A stretch of DNA of 63,459 nt. Origin: Zhongshania aliphaticivorans (GTDB taxonomy: Bacteria; Pseudomonadota; Gammaproteobacteria; Pseudomonadales; Spongiibacteraceae). Below, piece after piece: positions 49,262 to 57,871 of the stretch. Below the pieces are notes generated by a model. It was not told the DNA's origin. It ran no database searches and saw only the letters and a list, made by a program, of their open reading frames with translations. The stretch's first letter is position 1. Every line of letters starts with the position of its first letter. The position numbers and the translations under genes were made by a program. The stretch covers positions 1,898,269 through 1,961,727 of the forward strand of contig NZ_CACSIK010000001.1 in the NCBI RefSeq assembly GCF_902705875.1, written 5' to 3'.

Positions 49262-50254
49262 ATGCAGGAAGAACACCCATTTGCTAAATATCTCCGCATA
49301 TTAGGTAAGGGAAAAACAGGAACGCGCTCCCTAAGTGAAGCTGAAGCCTACGATGCCATGACAATGATTTTGCGCAGCGAAGTGGAAGACGTACAGCTTG
49401 GCGCCTTTCTGATGCTTTTACGCGTTAAAGAAGAAAGCCATGAAGAGTTAGCCGGCTTTGTTAAAGCAGTACGTGATTCTATCTCAGCACCCGCGATAGC
49501 TGTCGATCTCGACTGGGCCAGCTACGCAGGCAAACGCAGGCAGCTGCCCTGGTATTTACTTGCCGCCCTAGCCCTTGCCGACAGTGGCTTAAAGGTTTTC
49601 ATGCATGGTGCCGCTGGTCATACAGCTGAACGAATTTACAGCGAAACCGTGCTGAACATGATCGGCGAGACAACTGCGAGCGACTGGACTAGCGTTAAAG
49701 ATAAGCTCGCCAAATGTAATTTCGCCTACCTCCCCTTATCGCAATTTTCACCTGCATTACAACGAATGATAGATTTAAGGCAGCAATTTGGCTTGCGCTC
49801 TCCGGTTCACACACTGTCACGGCTACTAAACCCGCTATCCGCAGATTACTCATTACAGAGTATTTTTCACCCAGCTTACGCTGAAAGTCACCAACAAGCC
49901 GCCGCGCTACTAGGGCAACCTCACGCAGCCGTCTTTAAAGGGGAAGCTGGCGAAGTAGAACGCAAACCTGAAGCCGTATGCCGAGTAAAAATGGTCCACC
50001 ACGACCAACTAACTGACGCTGAGTGGCCCAAACTTTTGGATGGCCGACAAGAGAAACTAGTATCATTAGATATCAACAACCTTATTAGTGTGTGGCGAGG
50101 TGAATCAGATGATCAGTACGGACACTTAGCAATTCAGGGAACTATTGCTATCGCTATACAATTACGGGCACCAGAACTCACACATAATGTTTGCCTTGAG
50201 CGTGCAGAGCAGATTTGGCAAAACCGTAACCCATCACGCCTCTCTCCCCGCTGA
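49262..50254 (+). CDS. ybiB: YbiB-like (TrpD2 family) protein
   Basis: A 330-residue protein with the anthranilate phosphoribosyltransferase fold but of the YbiB/TrpD2 group: an N-terminal helical part (RILGKGKTGTRSLSEAEAYDAMTMIL), SYAGKRRQLPWYLLAALALAD, and LRSPVHTLSRLLNPL. E. coli YbiB is reported as a nucleic-acid-binding protein linked to the SOS regulon, not a tryptophan enzyme. The frame opens earlier (49136) inside tusE, but the ATG at 49262, just past the tusE stop, gives the family N-terminus. Confidence 0.88.
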   Translation: MQEEHPFAKYLRILGKGKTGTRSLSEAEAYDAMTMILRSEVEDVQLGAFLMLLRVKEESHEELAGFVKAVRDSISAPAIAVDLDWASYAGKRRQLPWYLLAALALADSGLKVFMHGAAGHTAERIYSETVLNMIGETTASDWTSVKDKLAKCNFAYLPLSQFSPALQRMIDLRQQFGLRSPVHTLSRLLNPLSADYSLQSIFHPAYAESHQQAAALLGQPHAAVFKGEAGEVERKPEAVCRVKMVHHDQLTDAEWPKLLDGRQEKLVSLDINNLISVWRGESDDQYGHLAIQGTIAIAIQLRAPELTHNVCLERAEQIWQNRNPSRLSPR

Positions 50255-50279
50255 AAAGCGCGAGCAAACCGGATATATA

Positions 50280-51374
50280 ATGAGCTTAAATACCGTCGAT
50301 GTTGAAAACTATCCCTCTATTTTGCGTACAAAAGCAGCACAAGTAAGCAGCATTTTTGATGACCTAGGGCTCCCCCAAGCAACGGTATATCCATCAGAAC
50401 CAGTACACTACCGCTTACGAGCAGAGTTCCGCTTATGGCATGAGGGCGACTCCGCGTATTACGCCATGTTCGACCCCGCAGCACCCAAGATACCCGTTCG
50501 GGTTGATGAGTTTGCCATTGCATCCCAAGCTATTTTTAAGTTGATGCCAGCCCTACTTAAAGCCATCAATGCCAATGCAGTGTTAAGCAAACGCTTATTT
50601 CAAGTTGAATTCCTAAGTACATTAAGCGGCGATATGCTTGTTAGCCTCATTTACCATCGTCGCCTGGATGAGCAATGGGAGGACGTGGCAAGAACAGTTT
50701 CAAACGAACTCAATATCCAAATTATTGGTCGCAGTAAAAAACAGAAATTGGTTCTAGATCGAGATTATGTCGTTGAAACTTTAACTATCGACAATGTTGA
50801 TTACCACTACAATCAATACGAAGGCGGCTTTACACAACCCAATGGCGCACTCAACGCCACAATGATCACCTGGGCAAAGCAACACGCAGGTCCTCAACAG
50901 GGCCATGATCTACTGGAGCTGTATTGTGGAAATGGCAATTTTACAATCCCCCTTTCCAAACAATTCAGAAAAGTACTGGCGACAGAAATTTCCAAGACAT
51001 CAGTCAAGGCCGCCCATGAAAACTTCCTTTTAAACAATATCAACAATATTGATGTCTTAAGAATGTCGAGTGAAGAGTTCACTCAAGCACTGAACAAAGA
51101 GCGCAGTTTTCGTCGCCTAGCCCATATAGACTTAGACAGCTATACACTAAAGACTGTGCTCGTTGACCCGCCTCGAGCAGGGCTAGATGATGGTACTCGA
51201 CAACTTATTTCACGCTTCGACACAATCATTTATATTTCCTGTAATCCGCAAACCTTGCACCGAGATTTGCAAATATTAACCAAAACACATGCCGTTAAGG
51301 CCTTCGCTCTGTTCGACCAGTTCCCGTACACTCACCATATGGAATGTGGCGTTATTTTAGAAGTAAGGGGCTGA
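50280..51374 (+). CDS. trmA: tRNA (uracil-5-)-methyltransferase
   Basis: A 364-residue enzyme making m5U54 in the T-loop of tRNAs. It shows [20 protein letters not shown], the SAM motif [24 protein letters not shown] and the catalytic Cys in [14 protein letters not shown]. The frame is open upstream inside ybiB, but the ATG at 50280 fits the known 366-residue length. It is 25 bases after ybiB and two before phhB. Confidence 0.96.
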   Translation: MSLNTVDVENYPSILRTKAAQVSSIFDDLGLPQATVYPSEPVHYRLRAEFRLWHEGDSAYYAMFDPAAPKIPVRVDEFAIASQAIFKLMPALLKAINANAVLSKRLFQVEFLSTLSGDMLVSLIYHRRLDEQWEDVARTVSNELNIQIIGRSKKQKLVLDRDYVVETLTIDNVDYHYNQYEGGFTQPNGALNATMITWAKQHAGPQQGHDLLELYCGNGNFTIPLSKQFRKVLATEISKTSVKAAHENFLLNNINNIDVLRMSSEEFTQALNKERSFRRLAHIDLDSYTLKTVLVDPPRAGLDDGTRQLISRFDTIIYISCNPQTLHRDLQILTKTHAVKAFALFDQFPYTHHMECGVILEVRG

Positions 51375-51376
51375 TA

Positions 51377-51664
51377 ATGACGGTAAAACTAACTGAGCTA
51401 GAAATTGAAACGGCACTTAAGCAATTACCCGAGTGGGAGCTTCAGGAAGGAAAGCTATGCCGCGTGATTGAATTTAGTGACTTTATTAGTGCCTTTTCAT
51501 TTATGACGAGAGTCGCCATGCGCGCCGAAAAAATTGATCACCACCCAGAGTGGAGCAATGTCTACAAAACCGTCTCTATTGCTCTAACCACTCACGATGC
51601 CGGAGGCTTAACAGCAAAAGACCTTGCACTTGCTAATGCGATAAATTCAGAGTCGCTACGCTAG
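51377..51664 (+). CDS. phhB: 4a-hydroxytetrahydrobiopterin dehydratase (PhhB/DCoH)
   Basis: A 95-residue pterin carbinolamine dehydratase. The catalytic motif is [31 protein letters not shown] (paired His, Pro-Glu-Trp, Tyr). It recycles the pterin cofactor of aromatic amino acid hydroxylases. No phhA is adjacent; it lies two bases behind trmA. The upstream part of the frame overlaps trmA, so the ATG at 51377 is taken. Confidence 0.92.
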   Translation: MTVKLTELEIETALKQLPEWELQEGKLCRVIEFSDFISAFSFMTRVAMRAEKIDHHPEWSNVYKTVSIALTTHDAGGLTAKDLALANAINSESLR

Positions 51665-51684
51665 CTATAGAGTTGCGATCAAAT

Positions 51685-52542
51685 CTAATAAAACTCAACA
51701 CCCAACTGCTGTAAATGACGGCTAAGATAGTCATCAAGCGTCAAAATATCTTCAGGATGTATATCTAAAACAGGAAATTTCAATTCCTTACACAGCTCCG
51801 CTCGTCGCATTCGAGCAGATATCTGGTCAGAGTGCTCATTAGCACCCCAGAACTCAAGACATACGCTACTATCGGGTAAATAAAAGTCACTGCATTGCAG
51901 TTCAGAAACTGGCAGCGGGTGATGGATACTATACCTAAGCCCCGCTAAATAAAGCCATTGCGCGATAAGACAGTGCTCACGAGACCGGCACGTAGTGCCA
52001 TCAAGCGCAAGCCAGTCTGTTTTAGTTTGTGCAAATAAATCATCATCCTTTGGCGGAGTTAGTACACAAGCCTTACATAATCGCGAAAATGCCTCATTGG
52101 CACGAATATCTTCAGGCCATAAAGCGTAGCTCAGGCTACTTTGCTGATTTTCAAAAAGCTGGCCACCCCGAGCAATACCAGCAGCCGTTAATTCCCAGCC
52201 ACGACTGCTAGGTCGTAACCAGCCTAATTCAACAAAGATACGATTTAACTGTCGCCCCGTAAGGCCATCCGCACGCCCGAGGGCGGCAGCTGAAAGCAGC
52301 TTATTACTCTCCATTGCCTTGAATAGCTGGTGCTCTAATAGGTTTTGTGGCCAAACAATATAACGGCCATAGCGTTTACTCGTTTGATAGCTTCCACCTT
52401 CAAACTCGCCTTTGCTAGTTAAAACCCAACCATCATCTATTTTACGTATCCAGCCATAATCCTTTAGTACCCCAAAAAGCTGTTGCACGGGGATTTCACC
52501 TTGCTTAGCTAATGCGGACGTAGATAGTTTATCTGATGGCAT
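51685..52542 (-). CDS. Tandem winged-helix-like protein with VSR/DUF559-like nuclease domain
   Basis: A 285-residue protein I do not recognise by name. Two similar modules, residues about 5-70 and 82-148, share GW-[IL]-R-x4-GW-x-LT-x2-G-x3-GG followed by Y-x2-WP; they resemble small winged-helix DNA- or protein-binding units. The C-terminal part (about 185-285) has a helix with Glu189, then PLPVSELQCSDFYLP (Asp219), VCLEFWG (Glu230), basic residues at 244-252 and FPVLDIHPEDI, the pattern of VSR/DUF559-type PD-(D/E)XK nucleases. A structure-guided DNA or RNA nuclease is therefore plausible. It stands between convergent phhB and upstream dUTPase. Confidence 0.7.
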   Translation of the reverse strand: MPSDKLSTSALAKQGEIPVQQLFGVLKDYGWIRKIDDGWVLTSKGEFEGGSYQTSKRYGRYIVWPQNLLEHQLFKAMESNKLLSAAALGRADGLTGRQLNRIFVELGWLRPSSRGWELTAAGIARGGQLFENQQSSLSYALWPEDIRANEAFSRLCKACVLTPPKDDDLFAQTKTDWLALDGTTCRSREHCLIAQWLYLAGLRYSIHHPLPVSELQCSDFYLPDSSVCLEFWGANEHSDQISARMRRAELCKELKFPVLDIHPEDILTLDDYLSRHLQQLGVEFY

Positions 52543-52553
52543 AAATTACACAC

Positions 52554-53186
52554 TTAATCCTTGGGGTAACGGCTAGCTAACCCTTTGTAGACATCATCTG
52601 CAAACTGAGTAGACATCACATCTGCCTGAGCAAGAATTTCAACCAAATGCTCGTTATCTTCTCGCCCTTGCCATATTTTTATATAACCACCTTCTTTATA
52701 ACCATGATCTTGGCGGAAAAAATTCAACACATTTTTACCTACATACTGCTTATAAAGGTCCTCAAAACTCAGTTCAGCTGCCGTCATTAGATCCCAGAAC
52801 AGCGCCACCGAGAAACCTTTCGTCCGCAAGCAATATTCTGCCAATATTTCGGTTGCTTCCAACACACCAATATCAGTAGCCTCATAGCCCTCCAGCTCAA
52901 GCAGGATCTCATCTGCCAAGGCATCTATATCAACCCCTTCGCGAAATAAAGCGCTCATTCCAAAATGCCAAATATCAACCACTTCAAGTTGAACTTGCGC
53001 TAGGTCAGGTTGTTGCTTTTTCCACCATTTATAGCCGTAATGGTCCATTAACTCACCACACTCAATCCATGCGGCGCGATACCATGCGTAGCCTTGACCC
53101 ATCCAATCGCTATGTACTTTAGTATTCATACTGTTTTGCAAGCCCAGCATTGTGACAAATGCTGGACGACGCGCTGAATCGGACAC
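52554..53186 (-). CDS. Dimeric dUTPase (all-alpha NTP pyrophosphatase)
   Basis: A 210-residue member of the dimeric dUTPase family (PF08761, MazG-related). Metal-binding acidic residues lie in RAAWIECGELMDHYGYKWWKK and LEVVDIWHFGMSALF; GKNVLNFFRQDHGYKEGGYIKIW is the C-terminal signature. It hydrolyses dUTP to dUMP, keeping uracil out of DNA. The start is GTG at 53186; an ATG at 53150 (MLGLQNSM) is an alternative closer to homologues. It is 11 bases ahead of the nuclease-like gene, so both may form one transcript. Confidence 0.9.
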   Translation of the reverse strand: MSDSARRPAFVTMLGLQNSMNTKVHSDWMGQGYAWYRAAWIECGELMDHYGYKWWKKQQPDLAQVQLEVVDIWHFGMSALFREGVDIDALADEILLELEGYEATDIGVLEATEILAEYCLRTKGFSVALFWDLMTAAELSFEDLYKQYVGKNVLNFFRQDHGYKEGGYIKIWQGREDNEHLVEILAQADVMSTQFADDVYKGLASRYPKD

Positions 53187-53297
53187 TATTTAACCCACCC
53201 ATCTAAAAAGCTGAGTGCATATAATAAACAAGGAAGACAGAATAAGCAGCGACAAATTGGCGGTTTCTGAGCAAGCTAAGCAGAAAAGGCAACTAGA

Positions 53298-53582
53298 CTA
53301 AGAAGATAAGTTTTCACCAAGCTCAATAAAATAACTCAAAACATCAGCATCAAGTGATTCTCGGTAATCTTCACCTAGACGTTCACTCACAGTATCAGGG
53401 ATTTGCGCTATAAAGTTAGCCCCGTAACTCATTCGCCGCTCGGTCAGGCTTAGCGTGATAGTGGATTGTGGGCCGTGCACTGAATAATGTTTGGACTCCA
53501 AGGGACGGCTTTTTTGCATATACCCCACTCTAGGCGCAACGCTGCTGATTAGCGGAATACACCAGGGAGAGTTTTCTTCCAT
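53298..53582 (-). CDS. Hypothetical protein, possibly the 3' part of a frameshifted gene
   Basis: A 94-residue frame from the ATG at 53582 (a TTG at 53594, three bases after GGAGG, is an alternative). The C-terminus is acidic (ERLGEDYRESLDADVLSYFIELGENL). No family recognised, no membrane segment. Its start overlaps the end of the neighbouring upstream frame by about 50 bases in another register. Loss of one A from a run at about 53573-53576 would join both frames into one protein of about 190 residues, so this may be half of a broken gene, a programmed shift or a sequencing error. Confidence 0.4.
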   Translation of the reverse strand: MEENSPWCIPLISSVAPRVGYMQKSRPLESKHYSVHGPQSTITLSLTERRMSYGANFIAQIPDTVSERLGEDYRESLDADVLSYFIELGENLSS

Positions 53583-53859
53583 GAGCAAAATCAATAACCT
53601 CCAACGCTTTTCCCGCCATAATATGATTCAGTGCAATTAACGGAATCGACGGTAAACAAACAATTTTATTTCGTGAATCAGCGTTGGGGAAAAGTAAAAA
53701 AAGATCAACAATATCTAGTGTTCCATCAACACGCGAAAATAGACGGATTTCAACGTGCTGTAGCTGTTCCGGCAAGACGCTATCTACAGCCAGGTGCCTT
53801 ACTGTATCCACGTCATCAAAACCAAGCAAATAGCTCGCTATCAGCATCGCAATTCTCAT
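53530..53859 (-). CDS. Hypothetical protein, possibly the 5' part of a frameshifted gene
   Basis: A 109-residue frame starting MRIAMLIASYLLGFDDVD. The first 14 residues are hydrophobic but too short for a clear signal peptide. The rest is mixed alpha/beta-like with several hydrophobic strands (KIVCLPSIPLIALNHIMAG). It is not recognised. It ends inside the next frame (53298..53582); see that entry. It lies 84 bases downstream of queF on the same strand. The reality of the gene is uncertain. Confidence 0.35.
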   Translation of the reverse strand: MRIAMLIASYLLGFDDVDTVRHLAVDSVLPEQLQHVEIRLFSRVDGTLDIVDLFLLFPNADSRNKIVCLPSIPLIALNHIMAGKALEVIDFAHGRKLSLVYSANQQRCA

Positions 53860-53943
53860 CCATATCTATTGATAGATGCATTATGCGTGAACTAGCAAGC
53901 AGAACTATCCGGTCATTTACCTATCGATCACAGTGAACGACTT

Positions 53944-54780
53944 TCACTGCCTAGCACCACGAGAATTTAAAGGCGCTGCGGCGTCGCTAGAACTACGCCA
54001 GGGATTAATATCCAGCCCCCCTCTACGGGTATAGCGAGCGTAAACACTTAATCGATCTGGACGGCAACAGCGGCTAATATCACTAAACATTCGCTCAACG
54101 CAATGTTCGTGAAACTCATCATGTTCACGAAATGAAACGATATAAGCCAATAATTGTTGTCTATTTATCTTTGGACCTCGGTAATTAATTTCTACGGTAG
54201 CCCAGTCAGGCTGAGACGTCACCGGACAACGTGAGCGAAGTAAATGACTATAAAGCCGCTCTTCACAGACATCATCGCCATCGAGTGCAAGTAATTCAGG
54301 TGACGGCCTATATTCTGATGGGTTTATGCTTAAATCGTCCAAGCACACCCCCTTAGGCGTGGTAATGCCATAAACGTCAGGCCATTCTGAAGGCAAAACC
54401 ACAGAGACATGAACTCTCGCTCCAGCCGCCCTAGTTAAATCGGTAACCAAAAGATCTTTCAGTGTCTCCACATCAGCAATTCGAGTTTGATTCAATGAAT
54501 TTAAGTACAACTTAAAGGATTTTGACTCGACAATATTAGGGCTATCCGCCGGAAAGCGGAATTCCGCACATGCCACACAAGGCTTCCCTTCAGGGGTCAG
54601 CCACGACAACTCATACGCATTCCAAATATCTACACCAACAAAAGTAGGCGTTTTTTTGCCACTTATTTTCAGTAACTCCCTTCCCTGTTGCCTCGATATT
54701 GGATGCAAGCATGAGGGGGCATACTGACTAGGATATTCGGTTTTCTCACCAAGAGGCCCGTGACCAAGATCTGTATCCAC
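53944..54780 (-). CDS. queF: NADPH-dependent 7-cyano-7-deazaguanine reductase
   Basis: A 278-residue long-form QueF. It has the ESKSFKLYLNSLNQTR motif that holds NADPH and substrate, the catalytic Cys in LLRSRCPVTSQPDWATV, and the REHDEFHEHCVERMFSDI segment. It reduces preQ0 to preQ1 in queuosine synthesis for tRNA. The start is GTG at 54780, fixed by AGGAGG seven bases upstream at the end of the ABC permease gene. Length matches the E. coli enzyme. Confidence 0.96.
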   Translation of the reverse strand: MDTDLGHGPLGEKTEYPSQYAPSCLHPISRQQGRELLKISGKKTPTFVGVDIWNAYELSWLTPEGKPCVACAEFRFPADSPNIVESKSFKLYLNSLNQTRIADVETLKDLLVTDLTRAAGARVHVSVVLPSEWPDVYGITTPKGVCLDDLSINPSEYRPSPELLALDGDDVCEERLYSHLLRSRCPVTSQPDWATVEINYRGPKINRQQLLAYIVSFREHDEFHEHCVERMFSDISRCCRPDRLSVYARYTRRGGLDINPWRSSSDAAAPLNSRGARQ

Positions 54781-54792
54781 TCAACCTCCTCA

Positions 54793-55566
54793 TTATTGGC
54801 GTAAACGCTTGCCACTAGAGAGTAAATACATGCAATAAGCGTAAGCTGCGAGGGTAAATGCGGCAACCATGATAAACGCAGTTGTAACATTCACATCTGA
54901 CACCCCCAACACACCGTAGCGGAAGGCATTAACAATGTAGAGCATTGGGTTCAGACGGGATACCCCGGCCCAAAAATCGGGTAACAAATCTATGGAGTAA
55001 AACACTCCTCCGAGATAGGTTAACGGCGTTAATACAAATACCGGAACTATTGATACATCATCAAAGTTGTTAGCAAATACCGCGTTTATAAAACCAGCTA
55101 AAGAAAACAAAATGGATGTCATCAATACAATCGCGACTGTGACGCCCAAATGCTGTATATGCAAACTAGTAAAAAATAAAGATAACATCGTGACAATCAA
55201 GCCAACCAACAATCCGCGAGACACACCGCCAATCACATAGCCCCATAACACAATATTATTCGACATTGGTGACACCAGTATCTCCTCAACAAAGCGCTGA
55301 AATTTTGCACCAAAAAAAGATGACACCACGTTGGAGTAGGCATTGGTGATTACAGACATCATAATCAAACCGGGCACCACAAACTCCATGTAAGTAAAGC
55401 CGCCCATCTGCCCTATTCGAGATCCAATTAACGCGCCAAATATTACAAAATATAAAGACATCGTAATGGCTGGCGGTAACAAAGTTTGCATCCAAATACG
55501 CAAAAAACGCCGAATTTCTTTGCGGACAATGGTATAAAACGCTACCCACTGTTCTGCTATTGTCAT
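54793..55566 (-). CDS. yadH: ABC-2 type transporter permease (YadH-like)
   Basis: A 257-residue inner-membrane permease with about six hydrophobic helices; MSLYFVIFGALIGSRIGQMGGFTYMEFVVPGLIMMSV and LTPLTYLGGVFYSIDLLP are the ABC-2 signatures. It pairs with the ATPase upstream (59 bases). YadGH-type exporters are widespread, and their substrate is not established. The operon order ATPase-permease-queF also occurs in pseudomonads. Confidence 0.88.
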   Translation of the reverse strand: MTIAEQWVAFYTIVRKEIRRFLRIWMQTLLPPAITMSLYFVIFGALIGSRIGQMGGFTYMEFVVPGLIMMSVITNAYSNVVSSFFGAKFQRFVEEILVSPMSNNIVLWGYVIGGVSRGLLVGLIVTMLSLFFTSLHIQHLGVTVAIVLMTSILFSLAGFINAVFANNFDDVSIVPVFVLTPLTYLGGVFYSIDLLPDFWAGVSRLNPMLYIVNAFRYGVLGVSDVNVTTAFIMVAAFTLAAYAYCMYLLSSGKRLRQ

Positions 55567-55625
55567 TAATTCCTCACTTACTCATTATCAGCAAATACTG
55601 ATTTAATTGATTTAACTGGGCAACT

Positions 55626-56537
55626 CTAAGCCGACAGCAGCGATACAAATAATTCTTCTAATCGGTTTGCTTTATTCCGCATACTGCTTACGACGATCCC
55701 CTGTTTATTGAGCGCCGCAAAAACCTCATTCAGTGAACTGCCTTTATTAAGCACCAACTCGAACATATGCTCATCTAAATAACGCGTTTCAAAACCATCA
55801 ACTAGCAATTCTGGAGTAATTGCATTTGGAGTATCGAGAATAAAGACCTCTTTTTGAAGCTGAGTTAGCAAAGTCTTCATACTGGTGTTTTCAACAATTT
55901 CGCCACCATCGATGATTGCAATGTGACGACATAAGCTCTCTGCCTCTTCAAGGTAATGAGTCGTCAATATAATCGTTGTCCCACTGCGGTTAATTTCCGA
56001 CAAAAACTCCCACATTGATCGCCGTAGCTCTATATCAACGCCGGCAGTAGGTTCATCAAGAATCAACAACCTGGGTTCATGAACAAGTGCTCTGGCGATC
56101 ATCAACCGCCGCTTCATTCCACCAGACAGCATACGGGATGCAACTTTTCGCTTATCCCACAAGCCTAACTTCTTAAGGTATTTTTCAGCGCGCTCACTAG
56201 CCAACCTTCTATTCAGGCCATAATAACCCGCCTGATTAACCACAATATCCCAAACACTTTCAAAATTAGAAAAATTAAATTCTTGAGGGACCACTCCAAT
56301 CTCTCGTTTGGCAGCAGCTAGATCCGTTTGAATTGAATGACCAAATACATGAACATCACCAGCCGTCTTTTTAACCAGAGAAGAAACAATACCAATTGTG
56401 GTAGATTTTCCCGCGCCATTTGGTCCAAGCAGGGCAAAAAAATCCCCTTCACGCACTTCTAAATCAACCCCTTTCAAGGCCTCAAAGCCATTATCATAAA
56501 CCTTACGCAATCCTTTAATTTGAAGGGCAATTGCCAT
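55626..56537 (-). CDS. yadG: ABC transporter ATP-binding protein (YadG-like)
   Basis: A 303-residue ATPase: Walker A LGPNGAGKST, Q-loop VVPQEFNF, ABC signature LSGGMKRRL, Walker B LLILDEPTAG and the H-loop His in LTTHYLEEAE. The extra C-terminal region (about 225-303) is typical of ABC-2 exporter ATPases. It energises the permease encoded next. Divergent from the plus-strand gene at 56775. Confidence 0.92.
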   Translation of the reverse strand: MAIALQIKGLRKVYDNGFEALKGVDLEVREGDFFALLGPNGAGKSTTIGIVSSLVKKTAGDVHVFGHSIQTDLAAAKREIGVVPQEFNFSNFESVWDIVVNQAGYYGLNRRLASERAEKYLKKLGLWDKRKVASRMLSGGMKRRLMIARALVHEPRLLILDEPTAGVDIELRRSMWEFLSEINRSGTTIILTTHYLEEAESLCRHIAIIDGGEIVENTSMKTLLTQLQKEVFILDTPNAITPELLVDGFETRYLDEHMFELVLNKGSSLNEVFAALNKQGIVVSSMRNKANRLEELFVSLLSA

Positions 56538-56774
56538 AGTATTCGCCTAAATAGTATCCGCTTGTAAATTTCGTTCCGAGTGAACAGCCTAACCCATATA
56601 TTTATTGGTCTAGACGCTTTAATGAGTACCGATTACACAATCAAAGACAGTAGCGTAAAAGCGATAAGTAGCTACTCCAGCAATCAGCTAAACAGTTTAC
56701 TAAAACCGATCATTTTGCCACGAGCCCGCAGTGGAATACACCACGTTTTTAAATCTATAGAAATTGGAGTTACA

Positions 56775-57167
56775 GTGACAACACGTCTAGCTTACCACCA
56801 ACAACTCAATGACGCGCTTTACGAACTATGCGCTCAGACAGTACCTCTACAAAATACCAACATCAAAGAAAGTAATGAAGAGCTGCTTAGCCTGTTTTCC
56901 GCACTAGAACTATGCTTTGCTAATGGCGACGATTATACCCCCATTGGCCAACAAATAATTACGCGTATCGTTAGTCACTACCCCGCTATTACCCCACAAG
57001 TGCACCGCGACTTATTTTGGTTTTATGGTGGCGACTGCCTGCATTTTTTAAGCGACGACGAAATACAAAAATACCAAACTTTAGAAGAACGTTATTACGA
57101 TTTGTCCAAGACAGACAGCGATGCATGCTATAGAAACTTACGCGCTCAAATTTTTAATATGCATTAA
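56775..57167 (+). CDS. Conserved helical protein of unknown function
   Basis: A 130-residue protein from the GTG at 56775, chosen because GGAG lies five bases upstream; the frame extends back to 56580 without a ribosome site. The C-terminal half carries LFWFYGGDCLHFLSDDEIQKYQTLEERYYD, which looks strongly conserved in style, and ends LRAQIFNMH. It is mostly alpha-helical with no membrane segment. I recall similar short proteins in pseudomonads but no function. It ends at a shared terminator opposite tRNA-Gly. Confidence 0.7.
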   Translation: MTTRLAYHQQLNDALYELCAQTVPLQNTNIKESNEELLSLFSALELCFANGDDYTPIGQQIITRIVSHYPAITPQVHRDLFWFYGGDCLHFLSDDEIQKYQTLEERYYDLSKTDSDACYRNLRAQIFNMH

Positions 57168-57210
57168 TGGAGCAATGGGCCCAGTAATTAGTGCTCACTT
57201 TAGACAGACG

Positions 57211-57243
57211 AAAAAAAAGCGAAGTAAATAACTTCGCTTTTTT
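57211..57243. terminator. Bidirectional terminator between the 56775 gene and tRNA-Gly
   Basis: GCGAAGT-AAATA-ACTTCGC flanked by A6 and T6 runs, so it works on both strands. It ends the plus-strand gene and the minus-strand tRNA-Gly transcript. Confidence 0.92.
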
Positions 57244-57249
57244 AGAATT

Positions 57250-57325
57250 TGGAGCGGGAAAGGAGGCTCGAACTCCCGACCTCAACCTTGGCAAGGTTGC
57301 GCTCTACCAACTGAGCTATTCCCGC
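57250..57325 (-). tRNA. tRNA-Gly (GCC)
   Basis: A 76-base tRNA on the minus strand. Acceptor GCGGGAA pairs with TTCCCGC, discriminator T, encoded CCA. Anticodon stem-loop AACCT-TGCCAAG-GTT region gives GCC. D-arm AGCTCAGTTGGTAGAGC and T-arm GGGAGTTCGAGCCTCC are intact. Confidence 0.96.
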
Positions 57326-57412
57326 ATAATCCGATATCAAGTTAATCTGCTTAATTAACTAGTTACCGTATCGTCTTGATAAGATACTGCTTTCTACGAT
57401 GAGAGCGTCGGC

Positions 57413-57441
57413 ATCTTAAAAAGTTTTCCCTAGACTGTCAA
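57413..57441 (-). promoter_or_regulatory. Sigma-70 promoter for tRNA-Gly
   Basis: On the minus strand a perfect TTGACA (57436-57441), 17-base spacer and TAAGAT (57413-57418), followed by a GC-rich GCCGACGC discriminator of the kind seen at stable-RNA promoters. Confidence 0.8.
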
Positions 57442-57470
57442 GATTGCCTGTAACGACTTATCTTAAACAG

Positions 57471-57494
57471 ATTTCTTCACTATTGTGAAGAAAT
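57471..57494 (-). terminator. Hairpin behind tRNA-Glu copy 1
   Basis: Ten-base perfect arms ATTTCTTCAC/GTGAAGAAAT around TATT, directly after the CCA end of the tRNA on the minus strand. The following T-run is weak. Confidence 0.6.
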
Positions 57495-57570
57495 TGGCGT
57501 CCCCTAGGGGACTCGAACCCCTGTTACTGCCGTGAAAGGGCAGTGTCCTAGGCCACTAGACGAAGGGGAC
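57495..57570 (-). tRNA. tRNA-Glu (UUC), copy 1
   Basis: A 76-base tRNA nearly identical to E. coli tRNA-Glu: acceptor GTCCCCT, anticodon loop CTTTCAC (UUC), T-arm GGGGTTCGAGTCCCC, discriminator G and encoded CCA. The sequence is identical to the copy at 57746-57821. Confidence 0.97.
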
Positions 57571-57617
57571 GCCGCGTACCTTTCAGGGCGATATTGCTGT
57601 CCCTGAAAGAGGGCGCA

Positions 57618-57646
57618 ATTTTAGAGCTACTGCCCCACTCCGTCAA
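57618..57646 (-). promoter_or_regulatory. Sigma-70 promoter for tRNA-Glu copy 1
   Basis: TTGACG (57641-57646), 17-base spacer, TAAAAT (57618-57623), then TGCGCCC. A leader hairpin CTTTCAGGG/CCCTGAAAG (57580-57609) lies between the promoter and the tRNA. Confidence 0.8.
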
Positions 57647-57680
57647 GGCCAATTTACCACTAAATCGCGGAAAAATAACA

Positions 57681-57712
57681 AAAAAAAAGAGAAGCATCTC
57701 TGCTTCTCTTTT
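57681..57712 (-). terminator. Terminator of tRNA-Glu copy 2
   Basis: AAAAGAGAAGC/GCTTCTCTTTT around six bases, with a long T-run on the minus strand. It separates the two tRNA-Glu genes into independent units. Confidence 0.88.
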
Positions 57713-57745
57713 AGTGCTGCCGAACTCATCAGCAACACGAAATAA

Positions 57746-57821
57746 TGGCGTCCCCTAGGGGACTCGAACCCCTGTTACTGCCGTGAAAGGGCAGTGTCCT
57801 AGGCCACTAGACGAAGGGGAC
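57746..57821 (-). tRNA. tRNA-Glu (UUC), copy 2
   Basis: A 76-base tRNA identical base for base to copy 1, including the five bases on its 5' side (GCGGC on the minus strand). Anticodon UUC, encoded CCA. Confidence 0.97.
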
Positions 57822-57871
57822 GCCGCAAACCTCTCAGACTCCGAGTCACTTGATGTCTGAAAGTGGCGCGA

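Noticed and set aside
53864..53877. ATCTAT-TG-ATAGAT inverted repeat upstream of the hypothetical gene as an operator
   Set aside because: Short AT-rich palindrome, single copy, and the gene it would control is itself doubtful.
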